A program made the translations under genes and the position numbers. 64,000 bases of DNA from Hydrogenovibrio sp965140365 (GTDB lineage: Bacteria; Pseudomonadota; Gammaproteobacteria; Thiomicrospirales; Thiomicrospiraceae), in the NCBI GenBank assembly GCA_965140365.1, contig OZ223196.1; one strand, given 5' to 3'. Every line of letters starts with the position of its first letter. Position 1 is the first letter of the stretch. The notes below the pieces were generated by a model. The model had not been told where the DNA came from, made no database searches, and saw only the letters and a program-made list of their open reading frames with translations. This document shows, in pieces, positions 44,822 through 54,664 of this stretch.

Positions 44822-46960
44822 TCACCTAATGTAATAGAACTGTGATACTGCAGATTGAGCCACCGTATCTGTGATTAGGACTCTGTTTTTAACGATCTCA
44901 ATATTTTCGTTGAATGAAAGTTGTTTATCACATACCAGATTGGTTAATCCAGATAATCCATTAAATTCGATAGGATTTGAAGAGAGAAAACCTTTGGTTC
45001 TATACAAGCCAATTTTATCTAAGTAGATATCAGCTAATGATAAATAAAAATATTTGGAATAATTCAAACTATTTTTAAGGTTTAATTTTTGTCGAAGTAC
45101 GTCTGCTTCAACTGGTTTTGTTGAACTAGTCACCAAATCCTTAATTTGAAGAAGTAAGTTATCAATATTAATGTTCTTAAACATCTTTTCTGGAGTTGAA
45201 TATTGCATGTTTTCAACACGTATAACTTTCTTTTCATTCATTAATTCAAATAGATAGAAATTGGCATGTCTTAAGCTTTGACTTCGAATTTTTTGTGCGA
45301 TTTCAGATTTTGATAGAGGACCAGGGGCTTGGTTAAGAAGGTTGATAATTAATTCTCGTTGTCCCCCAAGGCTAGCAGCTTGATTCAATGAGATACTATC
45401 TTGATTCGATTTACCTTGGAAAAATACTCCGTGCAACTCTCCATACTCTCTAAGAGAGTGCCTTAACTCAAAGTAGCCTAGATTGTTTTTCTTATGATAA
45501 ATTTGAAAAAACTCATTTAAATGACAGGAATTGTTTGGAAGTTTTTCAAGAAAGTTTTTTGCATCTAAGATTACCTGGTCCAGATCGACATCGTTCAAGC
45601 CTGAGAAGATTAGGTGTTTATAAGTACCGCTACCTGACTGGTAAATGTTTTCTGATGTATTAAAAGCTCCATCTAACCTGTCTGTGTATACATTATTTCT
45701 AGAGTATCCTTTACTGTTTGTAAAAAGTGCAGCATCTTTCCAGGGAAGACCATTAGGGAAGTTTAAAAGAGAATGGGCTAAGGCTTCTTTTTTTCCTAAC
45801 CTAGATGGTAAATATTTGCCTTCTAGGTTTTGGGTAAAAACACCTTCCTCGGTAAGAAAATCGAGAGTAATAGAAGCTTTGATAAAACTTATTCCTGTAC
45901 TTGAAACCAACTCGTTGATTAGGTCGTCTTTTTCAAATGGTGATTTATTTTCAGTGAAGAACTCATCAAATAAGTTTAGGTTACTTAATGGCTTGAATTC
46001 ACCTACATCGAATTCTGCACTGCTTTGTAGGAGCCGTGCAAAAAAAGCATAGAAACTTTGCTCCTTATCAAAAAGGGAGTACAAAGTCGGCATGGTAAGG
46101 AATTTATCCTCAGTTTTATAAAGAATTTGGTCTTTGATGAGTTTCAAAGGAATTGAAAACTTTTTAACGAATTGGTTAAAGACTATTTTGTCAATTTGTC
46201 TAATTCGTTCTCTTGTTACACCGTATTTCTGTCCAAGAGCTTCTAGGGTAAGTATTTGATGATTGAAGCCTAGTCTTGCAATGAATATATCACTTTCATT
46301 TTCAGGTAATTCAAGAGCAAAATCTTCAATGTCTTCAATAATTATCTCTTCCAAATCAACATCAGAATAAAAGCTACTTTGAATTGATGTAATTAAGTCG
46401 GATTGCCCATAATTAAAATTATTACCTAATTCTGTCACTCTCAATAGCTCATTAAAAAACTTCTCTTGTAACTCAGTAATGATTTGGATTTTATTTTTTC
46501 CATATCCTTTTTGTTGCTTCAATAAATCTATATCCAAATCAATGATGTCGATTAAATCTAAATTACCAATATCCTTGATTAGGTTTTTCAGGTATTTGTC
46601 TCCTTGCTGACTAAGTCCTTTATAACTCCATCTTAAATCTTCTATTAATTTTCTAGAAAAACAGATTTTTTCTGAGGCATCCATCACTTCAAGCGGGTCA
46701 AAATTTTTGTTAGAAAGTGTTTTTTGCATTTCATCAAGTAAAAAAGCATACCCTGAACCCACTCCTCTGATTTTTATTAAATCTATCGATTGGATTTCTA
46801 GCAATGCATCAATAGTCACTGTTTTGATGGGTAATATTCTTGAGTCAACTAAAGCAAAAATTTTTTTTGTGACTTTTTCGAAATTATGGTCAATGTTAAC
46901 ACCAAATTTTTTTACGAACTGGCAAAGCTCAATATAGTCTGAAAAGGATTTACTTTGCAT
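44822..46960 (-). CDS. Large protein with sigma-70 region-4-like HTH and winged-helix C-terminus; second gene of a candidate defence operon
   Basis: The protein has about 712 residues from ATG 46960 (GTG 46972 is the alternative). A helix-hairpin-helix-like segment (IKIRGVGSGYAFLLDEM) is near residue 70. Residues 241-261 (LTLEALGQKYGVTRERIRQI) are a close match to the -35-recognition helix-turn-helix of sigma factors. The C-terminal 250 residues carry two winged-helix-like stretches (GPLSKSEIAQKIRSQS and KPVEADVLRQKLNLKN). There is no region 2, so it is not a working sigma factor; it is probably a DNA-binding component. Its start lies inside the end of the helicase gene. Confidence 0.6.
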   Translation of the reverse strand: MQSKSFSDYIELCQFVKKFGVNIDHNFEKVTKKIFALVDSRILPIKTVTIDALLEIQSIDLIKIRGVGSGYAFLLDEMQKTLSNKNFDPLEVMDASEKICFSRKLIEDLRWSYKGLSQQGDKYLKNLIKDIGNLDLIDIIDLDIDLLKQQKGYGKNKIQIITELQEKFFNELLRVTELGNNFNYGQSDLITSIQSSFYSDVDLEEIIIEDIEDFALELPENESDIFIARLGFNHQILTLEALGQKYGVTRERIRQIDKIVFNQFVKKFSIPLKLIKDQILYKTEDKFLTMPTLYSLFDKEQSFYAFFARLLQSSAEFDVGEFKPLSNLNLFDEFFTENKSPFEKDDLINELVSSTGISFIKASITLDFLTEEGVFTQNLEGKYLPSRLGKKEALAHSLLNFPNGLPWKDAALFTNSKGYSRNNVYTDRLDGAFNTSENIYQSGSGTYKHLIFSGLNDVDLDQVILDAKNFLEKLPNNSCHLNEFFQIYHKKNNLGYFELRHSLREYGELHGVFFQGKSNQDSISLNQAASLGGQRELIINLLNQAPGPLSKSEIAQKIRSQSLRHANFYLFELMNEKKVIRVENMQYSTPEKMFKNINIDNLLLQIKDLVTSSTKPVEADVLRQKLNLKNSLNYSKYFYLSLADIYLDKIGLYRTKGFLSSNPIEFNGLSGLTNLVCDKQLSFNENIEIVKNRVLITDTVAQSAVSQFYYIR

Positions 46961-49211
46961 TTGTGACCACACTTAAAAATAGAAGTTTTGATCTAAATAG
47001 ACGTTTGATAATTTTCATGTCACTATCTGGTATATTTTTCAAATCTGCCATCTTTTCAAGATGTTTATATTTATCCAAAAGAGCAAGTTTTTCGATTTCA
47101 TTTTCTTCTGGTTGATTCTCGTTTTTGATAGTTGTTTCATTAACACCATTTAGAGTTTTGACCTCTTTAGGCTCAATGATTTCCTTGGTATTCAGTTTTT
47201 CTTGTTTAGTTTTTTGTTTTAAGATGCTTTTTACTTCATTCTCAGTAAACAGTGGAAGGTGCTCAAAAATGGATTCTTGGCTAATAGCTTTATCACTTGG
47301 AGTAAATCCACTTTCTTCAAATTCTTTTAGGATTTTATGACATTTTTCCTGGATGAAGCTTAATTTTGAATCGAAAGTGCTCATGTCGAAAGCTATCATA
47401 AGAAATGATAAATAAGAGCCAAATAGAGTATTAATTTGATCTCGACTCAAGCCCTCAAGCTCATCATGTATTCGATAGAAATCTGGAAAACGACCTTCAA
47501 CTTCATAGAATTGTCTACAGAGGTTTAAAGCTTCTGACCTGAAGTTTAATCTGTAATTAAGGTTTTTGATTAGTTCTAAGACATCAGCGGCTGCCTCATT
47601 GTAAGTAACCTCAATATAGTCATTGTGAACTACTGATTTTTTTTCTTTTTCTGCTTGCTTTTCAGCGTTAGTCCTTTCTTCATAATTATCCTTGTCTATA
47701 GGAGTGTTTCTAACGCTTTCAGCTAGTGCATGTACTTCGTTAAGCCTTTCCAATGAACCCACAAAATCTAAAACTACTACAAATTCTTTAGATTTGGTCT
47801 TCCTTAAACCTCGACCCAATTGTTGTAGCCAAACAGTTTTTGAACCAGTGTATCTAATGAAAACTAGTAGATTCGTTTCAGGGATGTCTACGCCCTCATT
47901 AAAGAGATCACAAACAAGTATGTAGCTGTGGTCACCTTCCCTAAATGAACGTATATTTTCTCGTCTTTGAGAATCTGGCATTTTAGAGTGAACAAGTGTT
48001 GCTGAACCTGGTTTGAAGAATTTAATCATGTACTGCATATGCTCAATGCTTTTACAGAAAACGATTCCTTTTGGTGTTTGAAGGTTTTGTTGAGAAACTT
48101 CTTTTTCGATTAACCGAACAATTTCTTCATCTTTTTTGTGCAAAAATAATGATTTATCTACATCTGATACGGACATCCCGTTTTTCAACATTTCAAGCTG
48201 TTCGTTACTTAGGTCATCAAGCATCACTTTGTATTTAGGGAACGCTAACTTGTTATGCTTTAGTGCCCAAGCTAAATCATATTTCCCGATATGTCCGTCA
48301 TGACCTCCAAAAAACTGCGTAACACTTTTTAAGTCTTCTCTGAATGGAGTTGCTGTTAGGCCAATGAGCACCCGTGGATTTAAGAAATTAACAACTTGAG
48401 AATAAGTTCTTGCAGGTACATGGTGAGCTTCATCTACGATGACAAGGTCGAATTCATCCTTTTTAAGTTGGTAAATCTTGGAGTAGAAGGTATCAAAGGA
48501 ACCAAATACGAAGTCAGTATTTTCTGGAGGAGCACCATTGAAGCAAGCTGAAAATGAATATGTACCGATTCCTAGGATATTTTTGAATGCCGTTACAGAC
48601 TGAAGGAGTATTTCAACTTGGTGAGCTAAAAATAGTACTTTTTTTATCGAAGAATGTTCATCTTGTATCAATGTTTTTACTAAATTTGCAACGGTGTAAG
48701 TTTTTCCAAGACCTGTTGCCATTTCGATTAGAAGTTTTGTTTTGTTCTCTTTGATTTTTGCATATGCTTCATCATTGATCGTTTGTTGATACTGACGCAT
48801 TTTGATGTTTCGACCAATTTCTGAGTGCTTTTCAAGCCACAAGTTTTGAAGTCCATCACGGTCGAATAATTCAACGCCTAACTTTAAGGCTCGTACTTTT
48901 ACCTCTGAGGTGAAATAAGAATTTGTAACGAGAATCATGTTTTGGACGTTAGCTAATTTTGCACCAGTAACTAACTGATTTAAGGCTTTTGTATCAACAG
49001 TAGTACTTATATTCCTTTGCTTTACCTCGATTGCAAATTTTCTTCCGTTCTTGTAAGCAAAAATATCAACCCCACCGTCGCCATGTGAATATTCTTTGCC
49101 TACTTGAGTAATTACGGCATCATTCCATCCAGCATCTTCAAAAACCTCTTTTACGAAAATTTCAAAGTCGGAAGGGAGTAGTGAATCTATTTGTTTAAAG
49201 TCAGTAATCAT
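46950..49211 (-). CDS. Mrr-type nuclease fused to an SF2 helicase; first gene of a candidate defence operon
   Basis: The protein has 753 residues. Residues 1-130 form an Mrr-type restriction domain: DGGVDIFAY (D49) and FAIEVKQRN (E62-x-K64). The SF2 helicase follows, with MATGLGKT (164-171), IVDEAHH (DEAH 260-263), GLTATPFRED, the second RecA domain VFCKSIEHMQYMIKFF and motif VI QQLGRGLRKTKS. The last 200 residues include a charged linker of Lys/Glu repeats. This is the layout of type I/III-like and defence helicase-nucleases that may process invading DNA. It is the first gene of the three-gene operon, 61 bp downstream of the recombinase genes. Confidence 0.85.
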   Translation of the reverse strand: MITDFKQIDSLLPSDFEIFVKEVFEDAGWNDAVITQVGKEYSHGDGGVDIFAYKNGRKFAIEVKQRNISTTVDTKALNQLVTGAKLANVQNMILVTNSYFTSEVKVRALKLGVELFDRDGLQNLWLEKHSEIGRNIKMRQYQQTINDEAYAKIKENKTKLLIEMATGLGKTYTVANLVKTLIQDEHSSIKKVLFLAHQVEILLQSVTAFKNILGIGTYSFSACFNGAPPENTDFVFGSFDTFYSKIYQLKKDEFDLVIVDEAHHVPARTYSQVVNFLNPRVLIGLTATPFREDLKSVTQFFGGHDGHIGKYDLAWALKHNKLAFPKYKVMLDDLSNEQLEMLKNGMSVSDVDKSLFLHKKDEEIVRLIEKEVSQQNLQTPKGIVFCKSIEHMQYMIKFFKPGSATLVHSKMPDSQRRENIRSFREGDHSYILVCDLFNEGVDIPETNLLVFIRYTGSKTVWLQQLGRGLRKTKSKEFVVVLDFVGSLERLNEVHALAESVRNTPIDKDNYEERTNAEKQAEKEKKSVVHNDYIEVTYNEAAADVLELIKNLNYRLNFRSEALNLCRQFYEVEGRFPDFYRIHDELEGLSRDQINTLFGSYLSFLMIAFDMSTFDSKLSFIQEKCHKILKEFEESGFTPSDKAISQESIFEHLPLFTENEVKSILKQKTKQEKLNTKEIIEPKEVKTLNGVNETTIKNENQPEENEIEKLALLDKYKHLEKMADLKNIPDSDMKIIKRLFRSKLLFLSVVTNAK

Positions 49212-49272
49212 TGGTTTTTCTATTTTCTATATGGAAATATATTTTTTATGTGCATTTTACGTATTTAGGCAA

Positions 49273-49662
49273 CTATTTAATACTAGTCGGCTTGCTAATA
49301 CCATTCTCGCAGTCACTTAATTGGTCTCTCAAGTCGTCAATGAGCTGGGCTTGCGCTTCGCAAATTGATGCCAGTTTATCGCGCTGCTTTTTGCAATCTG
49401 CAAGGCGTTCTTCAAGTGTTCGTTGTTTCCGCAGTTGCTTTTTCTTGTTGATGATGTCGCTATCAATTTCCTGTTGTTTTAAGTAATCTTGTATTTCTAG
49501 TACTAACAAGGGGAAGCGGTCTTTTTTAAGCGCTGTAGTGTGCTTTCCTGCTTCTTTAGCAACGTTATTTTGGCTAACCTTGGTTCCTTTTGGCAGATTG
49601 ATAGGTGTGTTTGTTTTGAGGCGTTCAAAAGCTTCTCTGAATAGTGTTTCTGCTTTACTCAT
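49273..49662 (-). CDS. Small HTH/coiled-coil protein of the recombinase operon
   Basis: The protein has 129 residues. GTKVSQNNVAKEAGKHTTALKKDRFPLLV looks like a helix-turn-helix; residues 60-115 form a charged coiled coil. Its start overlaps the preceding recombinase gene by 4 nt (ATGA). Small proteins of this type close multi-recombinase operons such as Tn554 (TnpC) and resemble the accessory member of recombinase-trio elements. It is likely a cofactor for integration or orientation. Confidence 0.65.
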   Translation of the reverse strand: MSKAETLFREAFERLKTNTPINLPKGTKVSQNNVAKEAGKHTTALKKDRFPLLVLEIQDYLKQQEIDSDIINKKKQLRKQRTLEERLADCKKQRDKLASICEAQAQLIDDLRDQLSDCENGISKPTSIK

Positions 49663-51626
49663 TTTGCACCGCCTTTTTTAGTTTTAATAAGCTCTAAAAC
49701 TTTTTCATATCCTCGCACTTCGGCTTTCAATGCACCGTACCTTGGGGAGTCTTCTGGAACTTCATCCATTTGTTCTTCGTAGAATGCTTTATCGTCTTTA
49801 AACTCTTGCTCTCTTGAGCCGTCAATAATGAGGTCTGAGCACATATTTCCGCCAGTACCACCTGCACAATGAGTGATTGAATCAAAACCACCATACTCGC
49901 AAGCCTCTTGCTTCATACAGCCACCAAGCAGGTTTTTTCTGTAACCTACTGCACCGTTTTTCTGAGCCTTTAGCAGCTTTTTCATTTCGCCTTCTTCTAC
50001 AAAGCAAACGACATCTTGTTTAACAGGTGATTGTTTGTGAGGAAGTACTGCATCACCATGCACTACCGACGCTATATTACGAGACATTTCAGCGTAATAC
50101 TCATTTACGACTTCTTGTTCAGCTAAATGATTTAAACGCAACTTGCCTGCATTGTTTTGGTAGTGGAATTGCTGCTCACGAGTACCGTGCTTCATTTGCA
50201 GTTGAGTAGATGAAGGTGAGACTTTGTTGAGAGCAAAATGGACTGCAAGGGTTCGTCTGAATTGGTGGAAGCTAAATTGCCAAATATTGCCAACCTTGAA
50301 CCAATTCTCTCGTGCTAGTGTGGGAGTTAAAGCAAGCGCTTCGTCATAGTCTTGTTGTGTGATAATAAATTGGTCTCTATTAAAAAATTTATAACCATGC
50401 TCTATCAGATAATCGCATCGATCAAAATCTCTGACTTTGTTTGAACGTACACCTTTTGTCCAGGCGTCCACTCGTTGAAATAAAAAAGGAGCTTGTTCAG
50501 GTGCTTCTATGTACCGTAGTTTCCAATCAATTAATGTTTTAGCAATATTTACAGCCCTTGCAACTCGATTATTTACAATCCATCTATCATCACTGTCGGT
50601 GTCAGTTTTGGTTGTTTCTCCAGTAATTAAATAAAACTCTCCAAGCCTTTCATCAACTTCTGTTTTGAGGCAATCGGTACGAAGCGACAACGCTTCTTTT
50701 TTGCGCATAAGTGAGTAAAAAAGCACAATTAAATAACAGCTAACCATGGTATTGTTGACAATGTAATTGAATTGGCTTGTTTCGTAACCAACAGTGCCTC
50801 CTCGACGACCAGCATACTTTTCAAAGAGTTCAAGTAACCCATTGTCATTTAAATAATTTTCAAATGTTCCTCCGTATTTTATTTTGTCTGCACAGCGGTT
50901 TTTATCGAAAGGGCTGGGGTGTTTTGCGCCATTTTTTTGGTTAGTAATGGTTGTTGAAACTAGATACTTATAAAGTGATTCTAGCTTGCTTTGATATATT
51001 TCAAAATCATCAAGAACAATATCTAGGTGTTTAATGAGCTTTGTCCATATTGATGAAGGAATGTAAGGAGTTTGACCTAGCTCATACTCTGGGTCATAAG
51101 TTTTGTATAAAGAAATACTTTTTTCATCAAGAATAGTAAAGCCGATTTCTTGATGATTCTTATAAAGCTGATCAAGATACCAAACACTATTTTTGAAAAT
51201 AGATGGAGAATTAAAGGCAAATTGCTGTGCAATGCTTTCAACTATTTTGGGATATCTGCTCAACTCTTTTACCTGAATTTTTAGTTCCGTACATTTTCTA
51301 AAAATAGGTTGTAATACGTGATACCAGACTCTCAAACTGATGTACTTTGCTGGAAATAAATGACTATATATGACATAAAACATTACCTGTTTAAACTTTG
51401 CCTTATTTTCCTCGTCATAATCGTTGAATAGCATTGGGTTTGGATTGCCAAATGTTTCAAAATTCCAAACATCATCACCATATTGGGAAACAGTATTCCC
51501 TTTTTCGTCAATTGACATGACAAATTCATGTTTTGGAGGAAAATCTAAGGATTTGAAGCAAGGTGAACTCTTTGTTACAAAAGGTATGTCTGCTTTAAAT
51601 TGGAGATTTTTTGCCAAATGCTGCAC
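49659..51626 (-). CDS. Tyrosine-recombinase-like integrase (third of three)
   Basis: The protein has 655 residues. The C-terminal catalytic part has RKKEALSLRTDCLK (first Arg), FSFHQFRRTLAVHFA (HxxR) and MKHGTREQQFHYQNNAG (His and Tyr), a full RHRHY-like set. A Cys-rich segment follows (GGCMKQEACEYGGFDSITHCAGGTGGNMC), probably zinc-binding. The first 250 residues are not recognised. It is translated 3 nt after the previous integrase ends. Confidence 0.8.
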   Translation of the reverse strand: MQHLAKNLQFKADIPFVTKSSPCFKSLDFPPKHEFVMSIDEKGNTVSQYGDDVWNFETFGNPNPMLFNDYDEENKAKFKQVMFYVIYSHLFPAKYISLRVWYHVLQPIFRKCTELKIQVKELSRYPKIVESIAQQFAFNSPSIFKNSVWYLDQLYKNHQEIGFTILDEKSISLYKTYDPEYELGQTPYIPSSIWTKLIKHLDIVLDDFEIYQSKLESLYKYLVSTTITNQKNGAKHPSPFDKNRCADKIKYGGTFENYLNDNGLLELFEKYAGRRGGTVGYETSQFNYIVNNTMVSCYLIVLFYSLMRKKEALSLRTDCLKTEVDERLGEFYLITGETTKTDTDSDDRWIVNNRVARAVNIAKTLIDWKLRYIEAPEQAPFLFQRVDAWTKGVRSNKVRDFDRCDYLIEHGYKFFNRDQFIITQQDYDEALALTPTLARENWFKVGNIWQFSFHQFRRTLAVHFALNKVSPSSTQLQMKHGTREQQFHYQNNAGKLRLNHLAEQEVVNEYYAEMSRNIASVVHGDAVLPHKQSPVKQDVVCFVEEGEMKKLLKAQKNGAVGYRKNLLGGCMKQEACEYGGFDSITHCAGGTGGNMCSDLIIDGSREQEFKDDKAFYEEQMDEVPEDSPRYGALKAEVRGYEKVLELIKTKKGGAK

Positions 51627-51629
51627 GGT

Positions 51630-53294
51630 TTATCCTTCGTATTTCTCTATTTTACGAGACCAGTTCGGGTGATAATCGCCTTCTTCAACTCTCATTTCAG
51701 ACTCTTTAACCCATTCTTTATGTTGAGTGTTACCAGAGTTTTTAAACCAATTGATTTTTAGATTAACCCAGTCAATCGCAATATTTGAAGGTTTTAATTC
51801 TTTTGTTCGATGCGAACTTGATTCAATGGTTTTCAGATATTTAAAACTTAGCAAATTCCAAATGTAGTCCAATGAATTGTCATCTCTATAGTGTTTGCAG
51901 CCTATGCATCCTGTCGGACTTATGCAGTTAGGTTCGGGTAACTTATTGGTTGCGTCTTCTATTGGTTCTGGCATGCCATTACAAGGCGTATTAAATAAAG
52001 ATACCTTTGGTCTGCCGTGAGTTAGTGGATCGTTCTTTTCCCAAAACCGAGTAACTTCAATGATGGCTCTTTGAAGGGATGGAAATTCATAGGATTGTCT
52101 AAATACGGTTACACCGTGATTAGCATATTCAGCAGAGCTTTCTTCGTCTGAACAAAGCCTCATTAAAATATTCAGCCCAATTTTTCTAAATTGCGTTGGT
52201 GCTGTCCAAGGAATGTCATTTGAAATGCAGATATTTTTAAATGATGCAAAATCAGCATCAGTTCTTTTTCTATATCCAATGTTTTTCTGTAAAAAAGGAA
52301 ACAGCAAGGTTGAGTTTGGAGCATATTCGTCAATAAAACTTAGGTATGCATGAAAATATGGTTTGTATGGCTTAGGTATTTTGAACAGTACTTCACCACC
52401 TCGTCGATTTTTATACTCTCGAATTTCATATTGTTCACCAAGAGGTTTATAGTCAAATTTGGTACGAAGTAATTTTAATGTCGGAGCTATATTTTGAACA
52501 GTCATAGCTAGGAAAATCATTAACTCAGCGGAAACGCGATTATTGAATGCTTGAGCTGCGTGAGTGTTAATAAAATTTTCTTCAACAATCGTTGGCTGTT
52601 TTTTGCGAGGTGTTAAATTAATGCTTTTTTTTGTCAGTTCAGAGCTAATGTTAATTTTAATAGGAAGCTTTCCTGTCGTTAAGCTCGTTGGAAGAAAATT
52701 TTGTGTGATATCGAAACAAAACCTAGCTAATTTAGCCGCGTCGCTTAACATGGCTTTCTCTGCGGAACGGCTTATAGCTCTACGAGAAGTTCTTTCGTTT
52801 TTTAATCGAGTATGCTTAATATCAAAGTCAATCCCTTCTATTGCTCCTTTAAGAAAAACGGCTACTTGATTGACGTTATGGTATGCCGATGCAGGCTTTA
52901 TTTTCTTTTGCAGGGTCCGTTCAAATTCATATTCTGCGTAACCATACAAAACGTGTCCGATTGCTTCAGGTGTGTCAAAGTCTTTACTGTTCTCATCAAT
53001 ATAGCGGATTAGATATTTTAGTTTGTAGATATAGTTTTTTAGGCTCGCTTGAGTTGTACCAAAGTCTAATAATCCAATTGCATATTCTTTGAGGGCAAAA
53101 AATATCTCAATTCGAGAGTTGATAATGGGTAATATCACTAGATCGTCTGTCCAGTTGGTCTTCTGGCGATTAACTTTTATTCCATTTTGGTAGATAAAAG
53201 GCATTAGATTCCAAGTCGGAGCTTTTTGATTTTCTATTCTATGATGCACGATAGTCAAATCAGGTAATTTATTCATTATCAAACATCTCCCCAC
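51630..53294 (-). CDS. Tyrosine-recombinase-like protein (second of three), degenerate catalytic motifs
   Basis: The protein has 554 residues. A TQFRKIGLNILMRL segment stands where HxxR is expected, and SAEYANHGVTVFRQSYEF where the His/Tyr part is expected, so the catalytic set looks incomplete (no His before the Arg). A Cys/His cluster NCISPTGCIGCKHYRDD is near the C-terminus. It may be an inactive structural partner. It overlaps the first integrase by 26 nt. Confidence 0.7.
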   Translation of the reverse strand: MGRCLIMNKLPDLTIVHHRIENQKAPTWNLMPFIYQNGIKVNRQKTNWTDDLVILPIINSRIEIFFALKEYAIGLLDFGTTQASLKNYIYKLKYLIRYIDENSKDFDTPEAIGHVLYGYAEYEFERTLQKKIKPASAYHNVNQVAVFLKGAIEGIDFDIKHTRLKNERTSRRAISRSAEKAMLSDAAKLARFCFDITQNFLPTSLTTGKLPIKINISSELTKKSINLTPRKKQPTIVEENFINTHAAQAFNNRVSAELMIFLAMTVQNIAPTLKLLRTKFDYKPLGEQYEIREYKNRRGGEVLFKIPKPYKPYFHAYLSFIDEYAPNSTLLFPFLQKNIGYRKRTDADFASFKNICISNDIPWTAPTQFRKIGLNILMRLCSDEESSAEYANHGVTVFRQSYEFPSLQRAIIEVTRFWEKNDPLTHGRPKVSLFNTPCNGMPEPIEDATNKLPEPNCISPTGCIGCKHYRDDNSLDYIWNLLSFKYLKTIESSSHRTKELKPSNIAIDWVNLKINWFKNSGNTQHKEWVKESEMRVEEGDYHPNWSRKIEKYEG

Positions 53295-54585
53295 TGGTTA
53301 TATGTTCAATAATTTGATTGGTTTGATCTTTTGAACCTGTAAACATTGACCATAAAGTGTCGAGGAATTTTTCCTCAACAGGCTCTTTTTCAATGAATTT
53401 GATGTACTTCCAAGTGGTGCTTGGTTCTTTGTGAAGCATCGCTTCTTGAACAAATTCAATCGCATTCAGTGAAGACATTCCTTGGGTGTTTAAAAGTGCT
53501 CGCATCAACATTGTCCCGAATGTTGCTCTTAGCTGGTGGAATTTAAAACGACCAAACTCCGTATGTCCTCTTTCAATCAGCTCGCTTTTCAAACGGTGTA
53601 GTAGTGTGCCAAACGTCTGAGTGGTGTACCTGTTCCCCCTAGATGTTAAGAAGATATTTCTTTGTAGTGAGTGCGAGGCTTTGGAGCGTCTTAAAATAGC
53701 TTCTGCCGAATTGAAGTATTCGATTAATTCCGAAAGCAGTGCTTGAGGAACATAAATATCTCCAGATACATCAAACTTAGTTTCTACAGCTGTTCCAGGG
53801 CCAACTTTTACTCTCATGATGTTTGCCAGCATTTGATCAGGGTATGCGTTTTTAAGGGCATCAATATTAAGCGTTGTAACTGTTTCGTGGCGGCAACCTG
53901 TTTGAAGTGCGACCTTCGACATCAAGTAAAGTTCATAGTTACGATGTTCGGATAGGTAAGCCATAAGAGTTTTAGTGCTAGCTTGATTAATTGGCGTTAA
54001 ACCATCTTCAAGGGTGGTTCCTGTTCTAGCTCGATTTGGAATAGAAAGTTCTGAGGATGTCACGTTCATGGTTCGGCTAAAACCAACTTTATCGAAAAAG
54101 GAGATGACTTTGGTTTGGTCATCAAAGAGCTTTGAGCGGTCTCCTGCATAGTCTGTTGCTGAAGCCCAGCGATAAAAGGCTATTAAGGATGTCATGGTTT
54201 GCGTTGCGGTAGATGGTGCAAGGTATCCCTTATCTCTTTGGTCTATCAGATACCCTCTAAATTTGAATAAGCAACGTTCACCTTTCTTCTTCGGGAAATG
54301 TAGCCAGTGTAAGCCTTCTTCTTCTAACCAGTCGGCATAACGTGCCAAGTGCGTCATTTCACGGCTAACGGTTTTTAAATCTTTTTGCAAATCATCATGG
54401 CGATAAAAAGCGTATCTATTGGCTTCGTACCAAGGTTCACCGTCTGAGAAGAAAATTTGAGGGAATGAATCGATGGACTTTCTGTTGGGATTGGAAATAA
54501 AACCGTGCTTTGAATTGATTGAAGATGGTTCAAGCATCATTGAATGATGGTTGATATTTTCAAGTACCGCCATAGCTCTAACCAA
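53269..54585 (-). CDS. Tyrosine recombinase (first of three)
   Basis: The protein has 438 residues. An N-terminal SAM-like arm-binding domain (THLARYADWLEEEGLHWLHFPKKKGERCLFKFRGYL) is followed by a catalytic domain with QTGCRHETVTTLN (Arg), FKFHQLRATFGTMLM (HxxR) and LHKEPSTTWKYIKF (His and Tyr). All five catalytic positions are present, so it is the best candidate for the strand-cleaving enzyme. It is the most upstream gene of the four-gene operon, whose promoter must lie in the 80 bp to the island's right edge. Confidence 0.88.
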   Translation of the reverse strand: MVRAMAVLENINHHSMMLEPSSINSKHGFISNPNRKSIDSFPQIFFSDGEPWYEANRYAFYRHDDLQKDLKTVSREMTHLARYADWLEEEGLHWLHFPKKKGERCLFKFRGYLIDQRDKGYLAPSTATQTMTSLIAFYRWASATDYAGDRSKLFDDQTKVISFFDKVGFSRTMNVTSSELSIPNRARTGTTLEDGLTPINQASTKTLMAYLSEHRNYELYLMSKVALQTGCRHETVTTLNIDALKNAYPDQMLANIMRVKVGPGTAVETKFDVSGDIYVPQALLSELIEYFNSAEAILRRSKASHSLQRNIFLTSRGNRYTTQTFGTLLHRLKSELIERGHTEFGRFKFHQLRATFGTMLMRALLNTQGMSSLNAIEFVQEAMLHKEPSTTWKYIKFIEKEPVEEKFLDTLWSMFTGSKDQTNQIIEHITSGEMFDNE

Positions 54586-54664
54586 ATAATTTAAGAATGG
54601 ATACAGCTTAACAGGTGCTTAAAATTATGTCTATGGTTTAAAGTAAAGTAGTAAAGTGTATAGT

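Noticed and set aside
44822..46960. Calling the region-4-like protein a sigma factor
   Set aside because: There is no region 2 or -10 recognition domain and the protein is over 700 residues; only the helix-turn-helix is shared.
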